Of a DNA stretch of 64,000 nucleotides, positions 46,901-56,977 are shown in pieces. Source of the DNA: Serpens gallinarum. GTDB taxonomy: Bacteria > Pseudomonadota > Gammaproteobacteria > Pseudomonadales > Pseudomonadaceae. The position numbers and the translations under genes were made by a program. The stretch covers positions 310,001-374,000 of the forward strand of contig NZ_JACSQG010000002.1 of the NCBI RefSeq assembly GCF_014836765.1, given 5' to 3'. The notes under the pieces are model-generated. The model saw nothing but the letters and a program-made list of their open reading frames with translations. It made no database searches and was not told the DNA's origin. How positions within the stretch are numbered: position 1 is the stretch's first letter; every line of letters starts with the position of its first letter.

Positions 46901-47934
46901 ATGCGCTCGTACTGCGCGCGGCTGTAGCGTGGGTGCAGCGCGGAGAGCTTGATGGAGATGCCGGGCCCTTCGTAGATGCCGCGTCCGTGGGACGCCTTGC
47001 CGATGGCATGGATGGCTTGCTCGTAGGAGATCAAATAGCGCTGCGCGTCCTCCTCGGTCAGCGCCGCCTCGCCGAGCATGTCATAGGAATAGCGAAAGCC
47101 CTTGGCTTCCAATTTGGCGGCATTGGCCAGCGCCTCGCCGATGGTTTCGCCGGTGACGAACTGCTCGCCCATCATGCGCATAGCCATGTCCACGCCTTTG
47201 CGAATCAGCGGTTCGCCGCCCTTGCCGATCAGTCGGTTGAGGGAGCTGGATAGCCCGGTTTCCGTATGGGTGGCCACCAGCCGGCCCGTAAACAGCAATC
47301 CCCACGAGGCAGCATTGACGAACATCGACGGGCTCTGACCCAGGTGCTGCTGCCAATTGCCGGTGCTGATCTTGTCGCGGATCAGTGCATCACGGGTGCC
47401 CCGGTCAGGAATGCGCAGCAAGGCTTCGGCCAGGCACATCAGTGCCACGCCTTCCTGGGATGACAGCGAAAACTCCTGCAACAGCCCCTGCACCAGCCCG
47501 GCTCGGCCGATGGTGGTTTTCTGGTTGCGCAGGTTTTCGGTCAGGCGGTAGGCCAGCTTGTTGGCCGCGGCGGCAGTTTCCGCCGGCAGGCGGGCTTGCT
47601 CCAGCAGCATCGGCACCACTTCCGGCTCGGGACGCCGGTAGGCAGCAGTGATCGCCGCGCGTAGCACCGACTGCGGCAGAATGCTTTGGGCAAATTCGAT
47701 GAACGGCTGATGGACGGGTTCGTCCAGCAGTTCATCGTCGGCAGCCTCTTGAGTCGGGCTGCTTGCATGCCCCGCTAATTCGTTCGGCCGAGTGCCGCTT
47801 TCCAGATGTTCCAGATAGCTATAGATCGCCTGCTTGATCAGCCAGTGCGGGGTGCGGTCGAGTTGCTGGGCAGCGTTTTTCAGGCGCTCTCGGGTGGTTT
47901 CGTCGAGCTTCACACCCAGGGTGGTGGTCGCCAT
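43963..47934 (-). CDS. putA: Trifunctional proline utilization protein PutA
   Basis: Oxidises proline to glutamate: proline dehydrogenase (FAD) followed by glutamate-semialdehyde dehydrogenase (NAD). The 1323 residues include an N-terminal ribbon-helix-helix DNA-binding domain ([20 protein letters not shown], residues 3-22 and on to about 47), the PRODH barrel with [13 protein letters not shown], the P5CDH domain with E883 in [12 protein letters not shown] and C917 in [13 protein letters not shown], and the C-terminal extra domain of long PutA proteins. The DNA-binding domain implies autorepression, and therefore an operator near 47935-48143; no putP gene is adjacent. The length fits trifunctional PutA (E. 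coli 1320). Confidence 0.96.
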   Translation of the reverse strand: MATTTLGVKLDETTRERLKNAAQQLDRTPHWLIKQAIYSYLEHLESGTRPNELAGHASSPTQEAADDELLDEPVHQPFIEFAQSILPQSVLRAAITAAYRRPEPEVVPMLLEQARLPAETAAAANKLAYRLTENLRNQKTTIGRAGLVQGLLQEFSLSSQEGVALMCLAEALLRIPDRGTRDALIRDKISTGNWQQHLGQSPSMFVNAASWGLLFTGRLVATHTETGLSSSLNRLIGKGGEPLIRKGVDMAMRMMGEQFVTGETIGEALANAAKLEAKGFRYSYDMLGEAALTEEDAQRYLISYEQAIHAIGKASHGRGIYEGPGISIKLSALHPRYSRAQYERMLDELYPRLLSLTQLARQYDVGINIDAEEADRLEISLDLLERLCHEPSLKGWNGIGFVIQAYQKRCPYVVDYLIDLARRSGHRLMIRLVKGAYWDSEIKRAQLDGLEGYPVFTRKLYTDLSYIACARKLLAVPDAIFPQFATHNAQTLATIYQLAGQNYYPGQYEFQCLHGMGEPLYEQVVGKTADDKLNRPCRIYAPVGTHETLLAYLVRRLLENGANTSFVNRIADHSISIQELVEDPVASAETIAHAEGALGLPHPRIPLPHELYGKTRVNSQGIDLSNEHRLGSLSSALLAGSHVSWQARPLLGCPVEESISEAVINPAEHHDQVGQVQNATLRDVGNALQASLQAAPLWQATPPTERAAVLEQAANLLEDNIQTLMGLLVREAGKTFANAIGEVREAADFLRYYAAQVRADFSNDTHRPLGPVVCISPWNFPLAIFTGQIAAALAAGNTVLAKPAEQTPLIAAQAVHILHEAGVPAGVLQLLPGSGEEIGDALVRDERVKGVIFTGSTDVARMIAGNLAGRLDAQGRPVPLIAETGGQNAMIVDSSALVEQVVNDVVISAFDSAGQRCSALRVLCVQEDVAERVLTMLRGAMAEYRLGNPDNLSVDIGPVIDAEARSNLEQHIQAMRDKGHSVYQVARQPGESLQRGTFLLPTLIELDSLAELKREVFGPVLHVLRYRREELDKLIEHINATGYGLTFGVHTRIDETIAQVVDQAQAGNLYVNRNMIGAVVGVQPFGGEGLSGTGPKAGGPLYLHRLLSSRPDDAVNRTLQRLDAHTPADTELRDLWQAEQGQPLTQLQAWARQNDHAELAELTERFASASQSGLSRVLSGPTGERNSYLLLPRERVLCLTDSDTDRLIQLAAVLAVGGRALWPDSEASRQLRTRLPQPVQARIELVTDWTAQGVEFDAVLHHGDSDHLRKVCQQIATRTGPLIGVVGLHPGETEVPLERLLIERSLSVNTAAAGGNASLMTIG

Positions 47935-48143
47935 TGATGCAGTCCTCTGCCGATACGGATCGTGTACAGATACTGAATAAGACTAGGGTCTGTTCCCGTT
48001 TCGCGCACGGCCGCGAGGGACCTGAGCAGGTGAGACCGCGAGGAAGTTTTGCAGTGTTTCGGGTGCAAGCCAGCGGCCGAGGGGGTGACTCAGGACTCGC
48101 CGGGTAAATCGCGTTGCACGATCCCCCGGCAGTCCTGCGGCTG

Positions 48144-49727
48144 TCAGACCGCCAGGTTCAGCAGGCTCGCCTGGTAGGCGGCGACGTAGGCGTCAAAATC
48201 GTTGTCGTTCTCACGCTCAAGCTGCGCCTGTTCGTCCAGCGAACGGCGGGCCAGCGCTTCGAATTGCTGCTGTTCGCTGGCCTCCAGCGGGTGCGCGCGA
48301 AAATAGCGGGCATGCTCACGGCTCTGGCGCAGAGCGAACGCCGTGTACGATTCACCGCGTTCGCGCAAGCTGGCAAGTACCTGAGCGGAGGGCGTGAGTT
48401 CAACGTTATCGACCTTGGCGCGTTGGGCCTGCAAGGCAGCCTGGTGGACCGGCTCGCCATGGGCCTGGTCAAGCAGCCTGGCGACAGGCTCCAAAGCATC
48501 GAGCAGTTCGGCAGCCCAGCGGGTCAGCGGCACCTGTTCCTCGCCGCGCTGCAGGTGCAGCTGCGGACGGCGGCCTTCTTTGACGGTTTTCAGGAAGTTG
48601 CTTGTGCAGCGCTGGCATTCGCCATCGGCCAGCAGCGGGCTGTCCTGCAATGCGCAGTAGAGCAGGAAGGTATCCAGGAAACGGGCCTCAGTGAGATCGA
48701 TCCCCAGCGCCAGGAAGGGATTGATGTCCAGGCAGCGCACCTCGACGTACTGAATGCCACGGGCCAACAAGGCTTGCAGTGGGCGCTCGCCGCTGCGCGC
48801 GACGCGCTTAGGACGAATGTTCGAGTAATACTCGTTTTCGATCTGCAGCACATTGGTATTCAGCTGCAGCCATTCGCCGTTCTGTTTAGTGCCAATGGCC
48901 TCGTAGGCCGGGTACGGCGTGGACACCGCCGTGCGCAGGCTTTCGGTGTAGCTGGACAGGTCGTTGTAGCAGGGCGTCAGACTGGCCTGGGCATTGCTCT
49001 GGTAGCCCAGGTCGCTCATGCGCAGGCTGGTGGCCCACGGCAGGTACAGGGTGTCGGCATCCAGTTGCTGCAACTGGTGCGAACGGCCGCGCAGGAAGCT
49101 GGCATCCAGCGCAGGAGACGCTCCGAACAGGTACATCAGCAACCAGCTGTAGCGGCGGAAATTACGAATCAGGCCGATATAACGCGCCGACTGATAATCC
49201 TGGTCGCTGCGGCTGTCGCCCTCGACAGCCTTGAGCAGGGGCCACAGGGCTTCCGGCAGGGAGAAATTGTAATGAATGCCGGCGATGCACTGCATGGTCT
49301 TGCCGTACCGCACAGCCAGGCCCTTGCGGTACACGTACTTGAGTTGGCCGACATGGGAACTGCCGTAACGCGCGATGGGAATGTCCGCTTCGTCCGGCAA
49401 CGGACCGGGCATCGACGGGCTCCACAGCAGCTCATCGCCGAGCTGGCTGCTGGTGAAGCGATGGATCGTTTCCAGTTCCTGCAGCGTGTCTGCCGGGTCA
49501 TTGGCGGTGCCGGTGATGAACTCCAGCAGGGCTTCGGAATAATCCGTGGTGATCTGCGCGTGGGTCAGTGCAGAACCCAGGGCCGCAGGGTGCGGGGTCT
49601 GTGCCAGGTGCCCGCGGGTATCGACGCGCAGGCCTTCACGCTCAATGCCGTGCAAGGTCTGGGTGAGCAGTGGAAGGTGGACGGGCTCGCCGAGCAAGGC
49701 CAGGCGGCGGGTGAGAAGATCGCTCAA
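48144..49727 (-). CDS. gshA: Glutamate-cysteine ligase
   Basis: First enzyme of glutathione synthesis, joining glutamate and cysteine with ATP. The 527 residues equal the length I recall for P. aeruginosa GshA. Family marks are [11 protein letters not shown] near the N-terminus, [23 protein letters not shown], and [20 protein letters not shown]. The start is a TTG at 49727, with AGGA nine bases upstream; this gives the usual [13 protein letters not shown] beginning, whereas the longer frame to 49778 adds unrelated residues. putA lies downstream on the same strand after a 209-bp gap, and a thioesterase gene lies upstream. In PAO1, as I recall it, argA is the neighbour here. Confidence 0.94.
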   Translation of the reverse strand: MSDLLTRRLALLGEPVHLPLLTQTLHGIEREGLRVDTRGHLAQTPHPAALGSALTHAQITTDYSEALLEFITGTANDPADTLQELETIHRFTSSQLGDELLWSPSMPGPLPDEADIPIARYGSSHVGQLKYVYRKGLAVRYGKTMQCIAGIHYNFSLPEALWPLLKAVEGDSRSDQDYQSARYIGLIRNFRRYSWLLMYLFGASPALDASFLRGRSHQLQQLDADTLYLPWATSLRMSDLGYQSNAQASLTPCYNDLSSYTESLRTAVSTPYPAYEAIGTKQNGEWLQLNTNVLQIENEYYSNIRPKRVARSGERPLQALLARGIQYVEVRCLDINPFLALGIDLTEARFLDTFLLYCALQDSPLLADGECQRCTSNFLKTVKEGRRPQLHLQRGEEQVPLTRWAAELLDALEPVARLLDQAHGEPVHQAALQAQRAKVDNVELTPSAQVLASLRERGESYTAFALRQSREHARYFRAHPLEASEQQQFEALARRSLDEQAQLERENDNDFDAYVAAYQASLLNLAV

Positions 49728-49880
49728 GTTCAGAATTCCTACGCGCGTGAGTCGCCCCAATATGGGGTTGGACAACACGGACTACAAGGGGGATGCAGGC
49801 TACAGCCTAACAGGCGAGCCGGGTGGCCTGCCTGGTTCAGGATCAAGAACAGCCTTCCCGCGTTACGCGAGGGGCCGCTT

Positions 49881-50270
49881 TTATAGACAGGCAAATGTTG
49901 ATTGCGCCTTGGCCACCAGTTTTTCACCCTGGTGCACTTCCGCTTCGATCACCTGCGTGCGTCGGCCGGCATGTACCACCCAGGCGCGGCAGAGAATATC
50001 GCCGTCGGAGACGGGGCGGATGTAGTTGATCTTGCACTCCAGCGTCACGCTGCCTGGGGCGCCGTCGAACAGACTGTGGCTGGCCTGGCCCATGGCCGTG
50101 TCGATCAGCGAAAACAGTGCGCCGCCGTGCAGCTTGCCATGCAGGTTGCGCAGGCCGTCATGCATGCTCAGGCGCAGCAGCGCCTCGCCCTTTTCCGCTT
50201 TGATGATTTCCAGGCCGAGCAGGCGCCCGAAGGCGCTGCTTTTACCGATGGCTTCTTCTTGCACGTTCAC
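49881..50270 (-). CDS. PaaI-type hotdog-fold thioesterase
   Basis: A 129-residue acyl-CoA thioesterase-like protein of the hotdog fold. The motif NLHGKLHGGALFSLIDTAMG (about residues 42-61) supplies the helix and catalytic region of PaaI/YbgC-type enzymes; VTLECKINYIRPVSDGD and the final AKAQSTFACL strands complete the fold. Substrate unknown. The start is a GTG at 50270, with GAGG in the last codons of tex just upstream; the two genes are only two bases apart, so they are translated as a pair. Confidence 0.85.
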   Translation of the reverse strand: MNVQEEAIGKSSAFGRLLGLEIIKAEKGEALLRLSMHDGLRNLHGKLHGGALFSLIDTAMGQASHSLFDGAPGSVTLECKINYIRPVSDGDILCRAWVVHAGRRTQVIEAEVHQGEKLVAKAQSTFACL

Positions 50271-50272
50271 GA

Positions 50273-52591
50273 TTACTTCCTCAGGCTCTTGGCATTGGCG
50301 AACAGCGCGGCCATGCCGGGGTTGGCCGGTGCGGGTTTGTCCTGGCTGGAGTGACGCTCGCTGCGCGGCGAGTTGCCGCGTGGCTTGCCGCCGCCACTGC
50401 GTGCGCCTTCCGCCTTCTCGCCAGGCGTGTCGGACATGCGCATGGACAGGCCGACGCGGGCGCGCGGGATGTCCACTTCCATGACCTTGACCTTGACGAT
50501 GTCACCGGCCTTGACCACCTCATAGGGGTCTTTGACGAACTTCTCCGACAGCGCGCTGATGTGCACCAGGCCGTCCTGATGCACGCCGATGTCGACGAAG
50601 GCGCCGAAGTTGGTGACGTTGGTCACCACGCCTTCCAGCACCATGCCCGGCACCAGGTCCTTGAGCGTCTCGACGCCGTCCTGGAATTCGGCGGTCTTGA
50701 ACTCCGGGCGCGGGTCGCGGCCGGGCTTGTCCAATTCCTTGAGGATGTCGGTCACCGTCGGCAGGCCGAAGGTTTCGTCCGTGAATTTGGCGGGGTCAAG
50801 CTTCTTCAGGAAGCTCGAATCGCCGATCAGCGTGCGGATATCGCGGCCGGTGTCGGCGGCTATGCGGGTCACCAGCGGGTAGGTTTCCGGGTGCACGGCC
50901 GAGGCATCCAGCGGGTTATCGCCGTTCATCACGCGCAAGAAGCCGGCGGCAAGCTCGAAGGTCTTATCGCCCAGACGCGGCACCTTTTTCAGCTCGGCGC
51001 GGGATTTGAAAGCGCCATTAGCGTCGCGGTACTGGACAATGTTGTTGGCCAGGGTCGCGTTGAGGCCGGAAATGCGTGCCAGCAACGCGGCCGAGGCGGT
51101 GTTCACATCAACGCCCACGGCGTTCACGCAGTCTTCAACGACCGCGTCCAGCGAGCGCGCCAGTTTGAGTTGCGACACGTCGTGCTGATATTGGCCGACG
51201 CCGATGGCTTTCGGCTCGATTTTCACCAGCTCGGCCAGTGGGTCCTGCAGGCGGCGGGCGATGGACACTGCGCCGCGCAGGGACACATCCAGCTCGGGGA
51301 ATTCGCGAGCGGCCAGTTCGGAGGCCGAATACACCGAGGCGCCGGCCTCGCTGACCATCACCTTGGTGAGTTTCAGGCTCGACAGTTTCTTGATCAGCTC
51401 GCCGGCCAGCTTGTCGGTTTCCCGGCTGGCGGTGCCGTTGCCGATCGAGATCAGGTCGACGTTGTGCTGGGCGCACAGCTTGGCCAGGATCGCCAAAGTG
51501 CCGTCCCAGTCGTTACGGGGTGCGTGCGGGTAGACGGTGGCGGTGTCCAGCACCTTGCCGGTGGCATCCACCACGGCGACCTTGCAACCGGTGCGCAGGC
51601 CGGGGTCGAGCGCCAGGGTGGCGCGGGGGCCGGCCGGCGCGGCGAGCAGCAAATCGTGCAGGTTGCGGGCGAACACACTGATCGCCTCGTCTTCGGCGGC
51701 TTCGCGCAACTCGCCGAGCAGGTCGGTTTCCAGGTGCGTGTAGAGCTTCACCTTCCAGGTCCAGCGCACTACTTCGCCCAGCCACTTGTCAGCGGCGCGG
51801 CCTTGGTTGGCAATGCCGAAGCGCTCACCAATCATCACTTCGCCCGGATGCATGGTGCCCGGCGCTTCGTCGCCAACCTTGAGGCTGACGCTGAGCACGC
51901 CTTCGTTACGGCCGCGGAAAATCGCCAGGGCGCGGTGCGAGGGGGTGTTCTTGAGCACTTCATCGTGCTCGAAATAGTCGCTGAACTTGGCACCTTCGGC
52001 TTCTTTGCCGGCCACCAGACGCGCGCTGAGCGTGGCGTTGTCCTTCATGAAACCGCGCAACTTGGCGAGCAGGTCGGCGTCTTCGGCGAAGCGCTCCATG
52101 AGGATGTATTTCGCGCCTTCGAGCACAGCCTTGACGTCGGCAAAGCCCTTTTCCGTATCGACGAAACGTTCGGCTTCGCTCTCGGGATTCAGCGTCGGGT
52201 CGCCGAACAGCGCGTCGGCCAGGTCGCCAAGGCCGGCTTCCAGGGCAATCTGACCCTTGGTGCGACGCTTCTGCTTGTAGGGCAGGTAGAGGTCTTCGAG
52301 GCGGGTCTTGGTGTCGGCCAGGTTGATCTCACGGGCCAGTTCCGGCGTCAGCTTGCCCTGCTCCTCGATGCTGGCCAGGATCGCCGCGCGGCGCTCGTCC
52401 AGTTCACGCAGGTAGCGCAGGCGCTCTTCCAGCGTGCGCAGTTGGGTATCGTCCAGGCTGCCGGTGACTTCCTTGCGGTAGCGGGCAATGAAAGGCACGG
52501 TGGAACCTTCGTCGAGCAGCGCCACGGCGGCGGCCACCTGCTGGGGGCGCACGCCCAGTTCGTTGGCGATGCGGGAATTGATGCTGTCCAT
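50273..52591 (-). CDS. tex: Transcription accessory protein Tex
   Basis: RNA-binding protein of 772 residues involved in transcription and RNA fate. Domain order: N-terminal Tex helical domain ([20 protein letters not shown]), the YqgF/RNase H-like fold ([17 protein letters not shown]), helix-hairpin-helix repeats ([18 protein letters not shown]), and an S1 domain near residues 645-715 ([20 protein letters not shown]). The start is the ATG at 52591 ([12 protein letters not shown]); the longer frame to 52675 reaches back into the promoter. A plausible promoter is at 52646-52675. A long antisense reading frame covers the whole gene but is an artefact of codon bias. Confidence 0.95.
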   Translation of the reverse strand: MDSINSRIANELGVRPQQVAAAVALLDEGSTVPFIARYRKEVTGSLDDTQLRTLEERLRYLRELDERRAAILASIEEQGKLTPELAREINLADTKTRLEDLYLPYKQKRRTKGQIALEAGLGDLADALFGDPTLNPESEAERFVDTEKGFADVKAVLEGAKYILMERFAEDADLLAKLRGFMKDNATLSARLVAGKEAEGAKFSDYFEHDEVLKNTPSHRALAIFRGRNEGVLSVSLKVGDEAPGTMHPGEVMIGERFGIANQGRAADKWLGEVVRWTWKVKLYTHLETDLLGELREAAEDEAISVFARNLHDLLLAAPAGPRATLALDPGLRTGCKVAVVDATGKVLDTATVYPHAPRNDWDGTLAILAKLCAQHNVDLISIGNGTASRETDKLAGELIKKLSSLKLTKVMVSEAGASVYSASELAAREFPELDVSLRGAVSIARRLQDPLAELVKIEPKAIGVGQYQHDVSQLKLARSLDAVVEDCVNAVGVDVNTASAALLARISGLNATLANNIVQYRDANGAFKSRAELKKVPRLGDKTFELAAGFLRVMNGDNPLDASAVHPETYPLVTRIAADTGRDIRTLIGDSSFLKKLDPAKFTDETFGLPTVTDILKELDKPGRDPRPEFKTAEFQDGVETLKDLVPGMVLEGVVTNVTNFGAFVDIGVHQDGLVHISALSEKFVKDPYEVVKAGDIVKVKVMEVDIPRARVGLSMRMSDTPGEKAEGARSGGGKPRGNSPRSERHSSQDKPAPANPGMAALFANAKSLRK

Positions 52592-52645
52592 GTGGTTACC
52601 TGGGTCAGTCGAGCCATGCAGGCCGAGCCTGCGCGAAAGGGCGGG

Positions 52646-52675
52646 ATTAAAGCAGCGCCAGGCGGCCAGCGGCAA
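52646..52675 (-). promoter_or_regulatory. tex: Probable sigma-70 promoter of tex
   Basis: On the minus strand TTGCCG (52675-52670) and TTTAAT (52651-52646) are separated by 18 bp; they match the -35 and -10 consensus at four and five of six positions. The start of transcription would lie about 45-50 bases before the tex ATG. Confidence 0.4.
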
Positions 52676-52810
52676 GCTTCACGTACCGCGGGTAACGCTT
52701 GGCGGTCGCATTGGCGCAGGGCGTTGGCCGAAAAATCTGCTAACAATGCCTGGCAGTGTATAAAAGGTCGCTGCGCGATAATGCGCGACATCATTTTTCG
52801 GGGAGTTTCC

Positions 52811-53548
52811 ATGACCAGCAGTGCATCACTCAGCGAAGGCGAAAAGATCCTGGTGGTCGACGACGATGCTCGCCTGCGGCGCTTGCTTGAGCGTTTCCTC
52901 GATGAGCAGGGCTACCGGGTGCGTACCGTGGAAAACGTCGAGCAGATGGACCGTCTGCTGGCCCGCGAACTGTTCAACCTGGTGGTGCTCGACTTGATGC
53001 TGCCTGGGGAGGATGGCCTGTCCGCTTGCCGCCGGCTGCGCGAGGGTAATAACCAGGTGCCGATCATCATGCTCACCGCCAAGGGCGACGAGGGCAGCCG
53101 GATCCAGGGCCTGGAAGGAGGCGCCGACGATTACCTGGCCAAGCCGTTCAATCCTCGCGAACTGCTGGCGCGCATCAAGGCGGTGCTGCGTCGTCAGGCG
53201 CCCCTGGTACCCGGCGCGCCGGGTAGCGAGGACGAAACGGTGAGTTTTGGCGACTATGAGCTGTCCCTGGCGACCCGTGAGCTGAAAAAGGGCGATCAGG
53301 TACAGATGCTCACCACCGGTGAGTTCGCCGTGCTCAAGGCGCTGGTCCAGCATGCCCGCGAGCCGTTGACCCGCGACAAGCTGATGAACCTGGCCCGCGG
53401 CCGCGAATGGGACGCCCTGGAGCGCTCCATCGATGTGCAGATCTCGCGCCTGCGCCGATTGATCGAGCCGGACCCGTCCAAGCCGCGCTACATCCAGACG
53501 GTGTGGGGCGTGGGTTATGTGTTCGTACCGGATGGGAATAAGGGCTGA
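52811..53548 (+). CDS. amgR: OmpR-family response regulator (AmgR-like)
   Basis: A 245-residue OmpR/PhoB-type regulator: receiver domain with D17-D19 and phosphoacceptor D61 in VVLDLMLPGEDG, K in LAKPFNPREL, and a winged-helix DNA-binding domain (TTGEFAVLKALVQHAREPLT, then ALERSIDVQISRLRRLIEPD). Its kinase gene follows. In P. aeruginosa the pair at this locus, between tex and rimK, is AmgRS, which governs envelope stress and aminoglycoside tolerance. The start ATG at 52811 is the usual one; a much longer frame upstream is the antisense of tex. It is divergent from tex, with a TATAAA-like box at about 52758-52763. Confidence 0.92.
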   Translation: MTSSASLSEGEKILVVDDDARLRRLLERFLDEQGYRVRTVENVEQMDRLLARELFNLVVLDLMLPGEDGLSACRRLREGNNQVPIIMLTAKGDEGSRIQGLEGGADDYLAKPFNPRELLARIKAVLRRQAPLVPGAPGSEDETVSFGDYELSLATRELKKGDQVQMLTTGEFAVLKALVQHAREPLTRDKLMNLARGREWDALERSIDVQISRLRRLIEPDPSKPRYIQTVWGVGYVFVPDGNKG

Positions 53549-53550
53549 AG

Positions 53551-53625
53551 GCCGATAAAGCGCTTAAAGCTGGAGGCTTTACGCTTTTTCGTCCAGCTTT
53601 TCAGCCTCCAGCGCTTTATTTCGGC
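53551..53625. promoter_or_regulatory. Long imperfect hairpin between amgR and amgS
   Basis: Three stacked stems: GCCG (53551-53554) / CGGC (53622-53625), ATAAAGC (53555-53561) / GCTTTAT (53613-53619), and GCTGGAGGCT (53569-53578) / AGCCTCCAGC (53603-53612). They total 21 base pairs with a seven-base bulge on the left, a two-base bulge on the right and a 24-nt loop. TTTTAATT and then the amgS ATG follow directly. The element fills the gap between the two genes and could be an attenuator or a small inserted repeat. Confidence 0.7.
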
Positions 53626-53633
53626 TTTTAATT

Positions 53634-54947
53634 ATGAAGACCCCGTTCTGGTTCCCGCAAAGCTTCTTCGCCCGCACCTTGTGGATGGTGCTCATCGTCG
53701 TGCTGTTCTCCAAGGTGCTGACCCTGGTGTACCTGATGATGAACGAGGACGTGCTGTTCGATCGTCAATACAGTCACGGCGCAGCACTCACCGTGCGCGC
53801 CTATTGGGCGGCGCCCGAAGAAGACCGTCCGCGCATTGCCGAGGCGGCCGGGCTGCGCGTCGAGGCGCGCGAGCGGGTGCCTTCGGGTGAGTACCACTGG
53901 CCCTACAGCGATATCTTCGCCCGGCAGATGCAGGATGAACTGGGGCCGGAAACCGAGGTGCGCCTGCGCGCACTGAATTCCCCCGCGCTGTGGGTATATG
54001 CGCCGAGCCTTGGCGATGACTGGCTGCGTGTACCAATGTACCCCTACCCCTTGCGCGGCCAGCGCATCTGGAGCGTGCTCGGCTGGTTCCTCGGCATTGG
54101 TTTGCTGTCCACCGCGGCGGCCTGGATTTTCGTGCGCATGCTCAATGCGCCGCTCAATCGCCTGGTTCTGGCTACACGGCAACTGGGCCTGGGGCGCAGC
54201 GTGCGCCTGCCGGTGAGCCAGACCCCGAGCGAACTGACGGAAGTTTACGGGGCCTTCAACCAGATGGCCGAGGACGTCGAACAGGCAGCGCGCGAGCGCG
54301 AGCTGATGCTGGCCGGCGTGTCCCATGACCTGCGCACGCCGCTGACGCGCTTGCGCCTGTCCCTTGAGCTGCTGCCCAGCGATGCCGAGCTGACCGAGGA
54401 CATGATCCGCGACATTGAGGACATGGATGCAATTCTCGATCAGTTCCTGGCGTTCATCCGCGATGGCCGCGACGAGCCGGTGGAGGCCCTGGACCTCGGC
54501 GCATTGGTGCGGGACGTGGCGGTGCCGTACAACCAGCAGCACGAGCGGGTATTTCTGCATCTCGAGAACATTCCGCCAATGCCCTTGCGGCGCATCTCGA
54601 TCAAGCGCCTGCTGGTGAATCTGATCGAAAATGCCCTGCGCTATGGCGGTGGCGAGGTCGAGGTGGCTGCCAGCGTGGCCGGTGATCAGGGCGCGCCTTA
54701 TGTGGTGCTCAGCGTGCTGGATCGGGGCGCCGGGTTGGCGGAGTCGGAGCTGCAGGAAATCTTCAATCCCTTTATCCGTGGCGATCGTGCCCGTGGCGGT
54801 ACCGGCACCGGGCTGGGCCTGGCAATCGTCAAGCGCATCGCGGCGCTGCATGGCGGCAGCGTCGAGTTGCGCAACCGCGAGGGCGGCGGCCTGGAAGCGC
54901 GTGTCTGCTTGCCGCTGGGGCTGTTGTTGCCGCGAGACGCGGCCTAA
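53634..54947 (+). CDS. amgS: EnvZ-like sensor histidine kinase (AmgS-like)
   Basis: Inner-membrane sensor kinase of 437 residues: first span at about 13-36, periplasmic domain to about 140, second span at about 143-165, HAMP domain, and kinase core with H231 in GVSHDLRTPLTRLR, N box NLIENALRYGG, and G boxes DRGAGL and GTGLGLAIV. The partner is AmgR upstream. No Shine-Dalgarno precedes the ATG; the sequence before it is the T-rich tail of a long hairpin, so translation may be coupled or controlled. The gene is convergent with rimK, which ends 15 bases downstream. Confidence 0.92.
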   Translation: MKTPFWFPQSFFARTLWMVLIVVLFSKVLTLVYLMMNEDVLFDRQYSHGAALTVRAYWAAPEEDRPRIAEAAGLRVEARERVPSGEYHWPYSDIFARQMQDELGPETEVRLRALNSPALWVYAPSLGDDWLRVPMYPYPLRGQRIWSVLGWFLGIGLLSTAAAWIFVRMLNAPLNRLVLATRQLGLGRSVRLPVSQTPSELTEVYGAFNQMAEDVEQAARERELMLAGVSHDLRTPLTRLRLSLELLPSDAELTEDMIRDIEDMDAILDQFLAFIRDGRDEPVEALDLGALVRDVAVPYNQQHERVFLHLENIPPMPLRRISIKRLLVNLIENALRYGGGEVEVAASVAGDQGAPYVVLSVLDRGAGLAESELQEIFNPFIRGDRARGGTGTGLGLAIVKRIAALHGGSVELRNREGGGLEARVCLPLGLLLPRDAA

Positions 54948-54961
54948 CCGTAAAGGTTGAA

Positions 54962-55867
54962 TTAACCCTTGCCGCGGGTGCGCGTCAGGCCATGGGCGGC
55001 GTTCTTTTCCAAATACTCAATGATCAGAATGGCCACATCCTTGCCGGTGGTGGTTTCGATGCCTTCCAGGCCGGGTGAGGAATTGACTTCCATGACCAGT
55101 GGGCCGTGATTGGAGCGCAGGATATCCACCCCGGCGACATTCAGGCCCATGACTCGGGCGGCGCGCAAGGCGGTCATGCGCTCCTCGGGGGTGATCTTGA
55201 TCAGGCTGGCAGAGCCTCCGCGATGCAAGTTGGAGCGGAACTCGCCAGGCTTGGCCTGGCGCTTCATCGCCGCAATCACCTTATCGCCGACCACAAAACA
55301 GCGGATGTCGGCGCCGCCGGCTTCCTTGATGTATTCCTGCACCATGATGTCCTGCTTGAGGCCCATGAACGCCTCGATCACCGATTCGGCGGCCTTCTCC
55401 GTTTCGCACAAAACTACGCCGATACCCTGAGTACCTTCCAGCACCTTGATCACCAGCGGCGCGCCGCTGACCATCTGGATCAGGTCGGGCACATCGTCCG
55501 GAGAGTGGGCAAAGCCGGTGACCGGCAGGCCGATGCCCTTGCGCGACAACAGCTGCAGCGAGCGCAGCTTGTCCCGCGAACGGCTGATCGCCACCGATTC
55601 GTTGAGCGGAAACACCCCCATCATTTCGAACTGGCGCAACACCGCGCAGCCGTAAAAGGTCACCGAGGCGCCAATACGCGGAATCACCGCATCGAAGCCT
55701 TCCAGCGGCTTGCCGCGATAATGGATCTGCGGCTTGTGGCTGGCGATATTCATATAGGCGCGCAGGGTATCGATCACTACCACTTCGTGGCCGCGTTGCT
55801 GACCGGCCTCAACCAGGCGGCGAGTGGAGTACAGGCGCGGGTTGCGCGACAGAATGGCGATCTTCAT
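54962..55867 (-). CDS. rimK: Ribosomal protein S6 glutamate ligase RimK
   Basis: ATP-grasp ligase of 301 residues that adds glutamate to the C-terminus of ribosomal protein S6. Motifs: [20 protein letters not shown] at the start, [16 protein letters not shown] (ATP-grasp lid), [20 protein letters not shown], and [14 protein letters not shown] with metal ligands. The ATG overlaps the stop of rimB by four bases. In P. fluorescens the RimABK system modifies ribosomes and affects colonisation; rimB is present here, but no rimA-like gene is seen upstream. Confidence 0.94.
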   Translation of the reverse strand: MKIAILSRNPRLYSTRRLVEAGQQRGHEVVVIDTLRAYMNIASHKPQIHYRGKPLEGFDAVIPRIGASVTFYGCAVLRQFEMMGVFPLNESVAISRSRDKLRSLQLLSRKGIGLPVTGFAHSPDDVPDLIQMVSGAPLVIKVLEGTQGIGVVLCETEKAAESVIEAFMGLKQDIMVQEYIKEAGGADIRCFVVGDKVIAAMKRQAKPGEFRSNLHRGGSASLIKITPEERMTALRAARVMGLNVAGVDILRSNHGPLVMEVNSSPGLEGIETTTGKDVAILIIEYLEKNAAHGLTRTRGKG

Positions 55868-56331
55868 GATTCACCTTCAAGGTTGGCGAGCACGGGTTTG
55901 TCCTGGATATAGGAAAGAGCCGGATTGACGACCAATTGACCGTCGATCAGCGCCTTGGCGCCGAGCAATACCCGGTACCGCATGGCCTTGCGGCAGGTCA
56001 GGGTGAAGTTCACCGGCCAGGTGCGATCACCCAGCGTCAAATCAGTTCGGATCATGTAACGCAGCTGGGTCAGGCCGTTGGAACTCTTGATTTTTTTCAC
56101 CGCGACCAAGGGTGCTTCGCACCGCCGACGGCGCTGCATGAGCGCGCCCAGATGGGCGGTGAAGCGAACCCAGTCCTCGCCTTCGTGCTGGAACGGCTCA
56201 ATATCGCTGGCGTGGAGGGCGGAGGTTCCGGCGCCCGTGTCGATTTTGGCACGCAGGCCGCTCAACCCCAGTTCGGGCAAGGCAATCCACTCGCGCAGGC
56301 CGATCGCGCTCAGGTCGTCAAAGGTTTTCAA
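55864..56331 (-). CDS. rimB: RimB-like retropepsin-type protease, rimK partner
   Basis: A 155-residue protein of the family annotated as ATP-dependent zinc protease (PF05618), which has a retropepsin-like fold: the motif [13 protein letters not shown] places the aspartate at D31. In P. fluorescens RimB acts with RimK in S6 modification. The start is a TTG at 56331, giving [15 protein letters not shown], with GGAG eight bases upstream and a promoter 32 bases away; the longer frame up to 56934 covers the divergent hslR gene. It overlaps rimK by four bases. The exact activity is inferred. Confidence 0.85.
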   Translation of the reverse strand: MKTFDDLSAIGLREWIALPELGLSGLRAKIDTGAGTSALHASDIEPFQHEGEDWVRFTAHLGALMQRRRRCEAPLVAVKKIKSSNGLTQLRYMIRTDLTLGDRTWPVNFTLTCRKAMRYRVLLGAKALIDGQLVVNPALSYIQDKPVLANLEGES

Positions 56332-56362
56332 GGCGGGCGCTCCCCGAATGTGGGCTTTCCCC

Positions 56363-56392
56363 GTTATAGGTGTCTGGCCGCGCGCCTCGCAA
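56363..56392 (-). promoter_or_regulatory. rimB: Probable sigma-70 promoter of rimB-rimK
   Basis: On the minus strand TTGCGA (56392-56387) and TATAAC (56368-56363) with an 18-bp spacer. The -10 differs from consensus at one base. The transcript would start about 25 bases before the TTG start of rimB, which supports that start. Confidence 0.5.
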
Positions 56393-56584
56393 CTGTTGAT
56401 ATGAAGGATAAACAGCTTCAGTCGGGGGGCCGTTGTGCGTACGTCGTGAGTCTGTTGGAACTCGACGGCGCTGCCGCTCTTCGGAGCGGGCCGCGCGGCG
56501 CGCATTCTAGAGCGCCCCGGCAATAACTGCATCTGTTGTACGCTGAGAAGGCACGATCCCCGACCGGGCCTGGAAGAGAGACTG

Positions 56585-56977
56585 ATGAACGACAAAGACA
56601 CTGACAAGATCCGCCTGGATAAATGGCTCTGGGCTGCACGTTTTTTCAAGACACGTGCCTTGGCCAAGGCGGCGATCGAAGGCGGCAAGGTGCATTGCCG
56701 CGGCGAACGCTGCAAGCCTGCCAAGGAGCCTAAATGCGGTGATGAATTGACTCTGCGCACCGGCTTCGATGAGCGCACCGTGGTCATTTTGGCCCTATCC
56801 GCGGTGCGTCGCGGCGCGACTGAAGCGCAAGCGCTGTATCGGGAAACCGACGAAAGCATTGCCAAGCGCGAGCAGGCGGCGGCGTTGCGCAAGGCGGGCG
56901 CCCTGGGCATCACCACCGAGGGGCGGCCGAGCAAGAAGCAGCGCCGGCAAATTCATCGTCTGCATGACGATTACTGA
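56585..56977 (+). CDS. hslR: Hsp15 heat-shock ribosome-associated protein
   Basis: A 130-residue RNA-binding protein with an S4 domain (IRLDKWLWAARFFKTRALAK, residues 9-28) and a basic C-terminal tail (RPSKKQRRQIHRLHDDY). Hsp15 binds 50S subunits carrying stalled nascent chains and helps recycle them. The ATG at 56585 follows GGAAGAGAG. It is divergent from rimB. Its last bases overlap the end of the convergent deacetylase gene by seven. In P. aeruginosa, as I recall, hslO and pckA follow this region; here an exopolysaccharide-type cluster begins instead. Confidence 0.92.
   Translation: MNDKDTDKIRLDKWLWAARFFKTRALAKAAIEGGKVHCRGERCKPAKEPKCGDELTLRTGFDERTVVILALSAVRRGATEAQALYRETDESIAKREQAAALRKAGALGITTEGRPSKKQRRQIHRLHDDY

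Noticed and set aside
48114-49886. 590-codon plus-strand frame opposite gshA
   Set aside because: Antisense shadow of gshA, with no ribosome site and a composition dominated by glutamine, arginine and alanine.
50351-52810. Plus-strand open reading frame of about 820 codons opposite tex, continuous with amgR
   Set aside because: It is the antisense of a well-conserved gene; the encoded sequence is low-complexity and unlike any family, and the real amgR start at 52811 gives the expected 245 residues. High GC with strong codon bias leaves such frames open.
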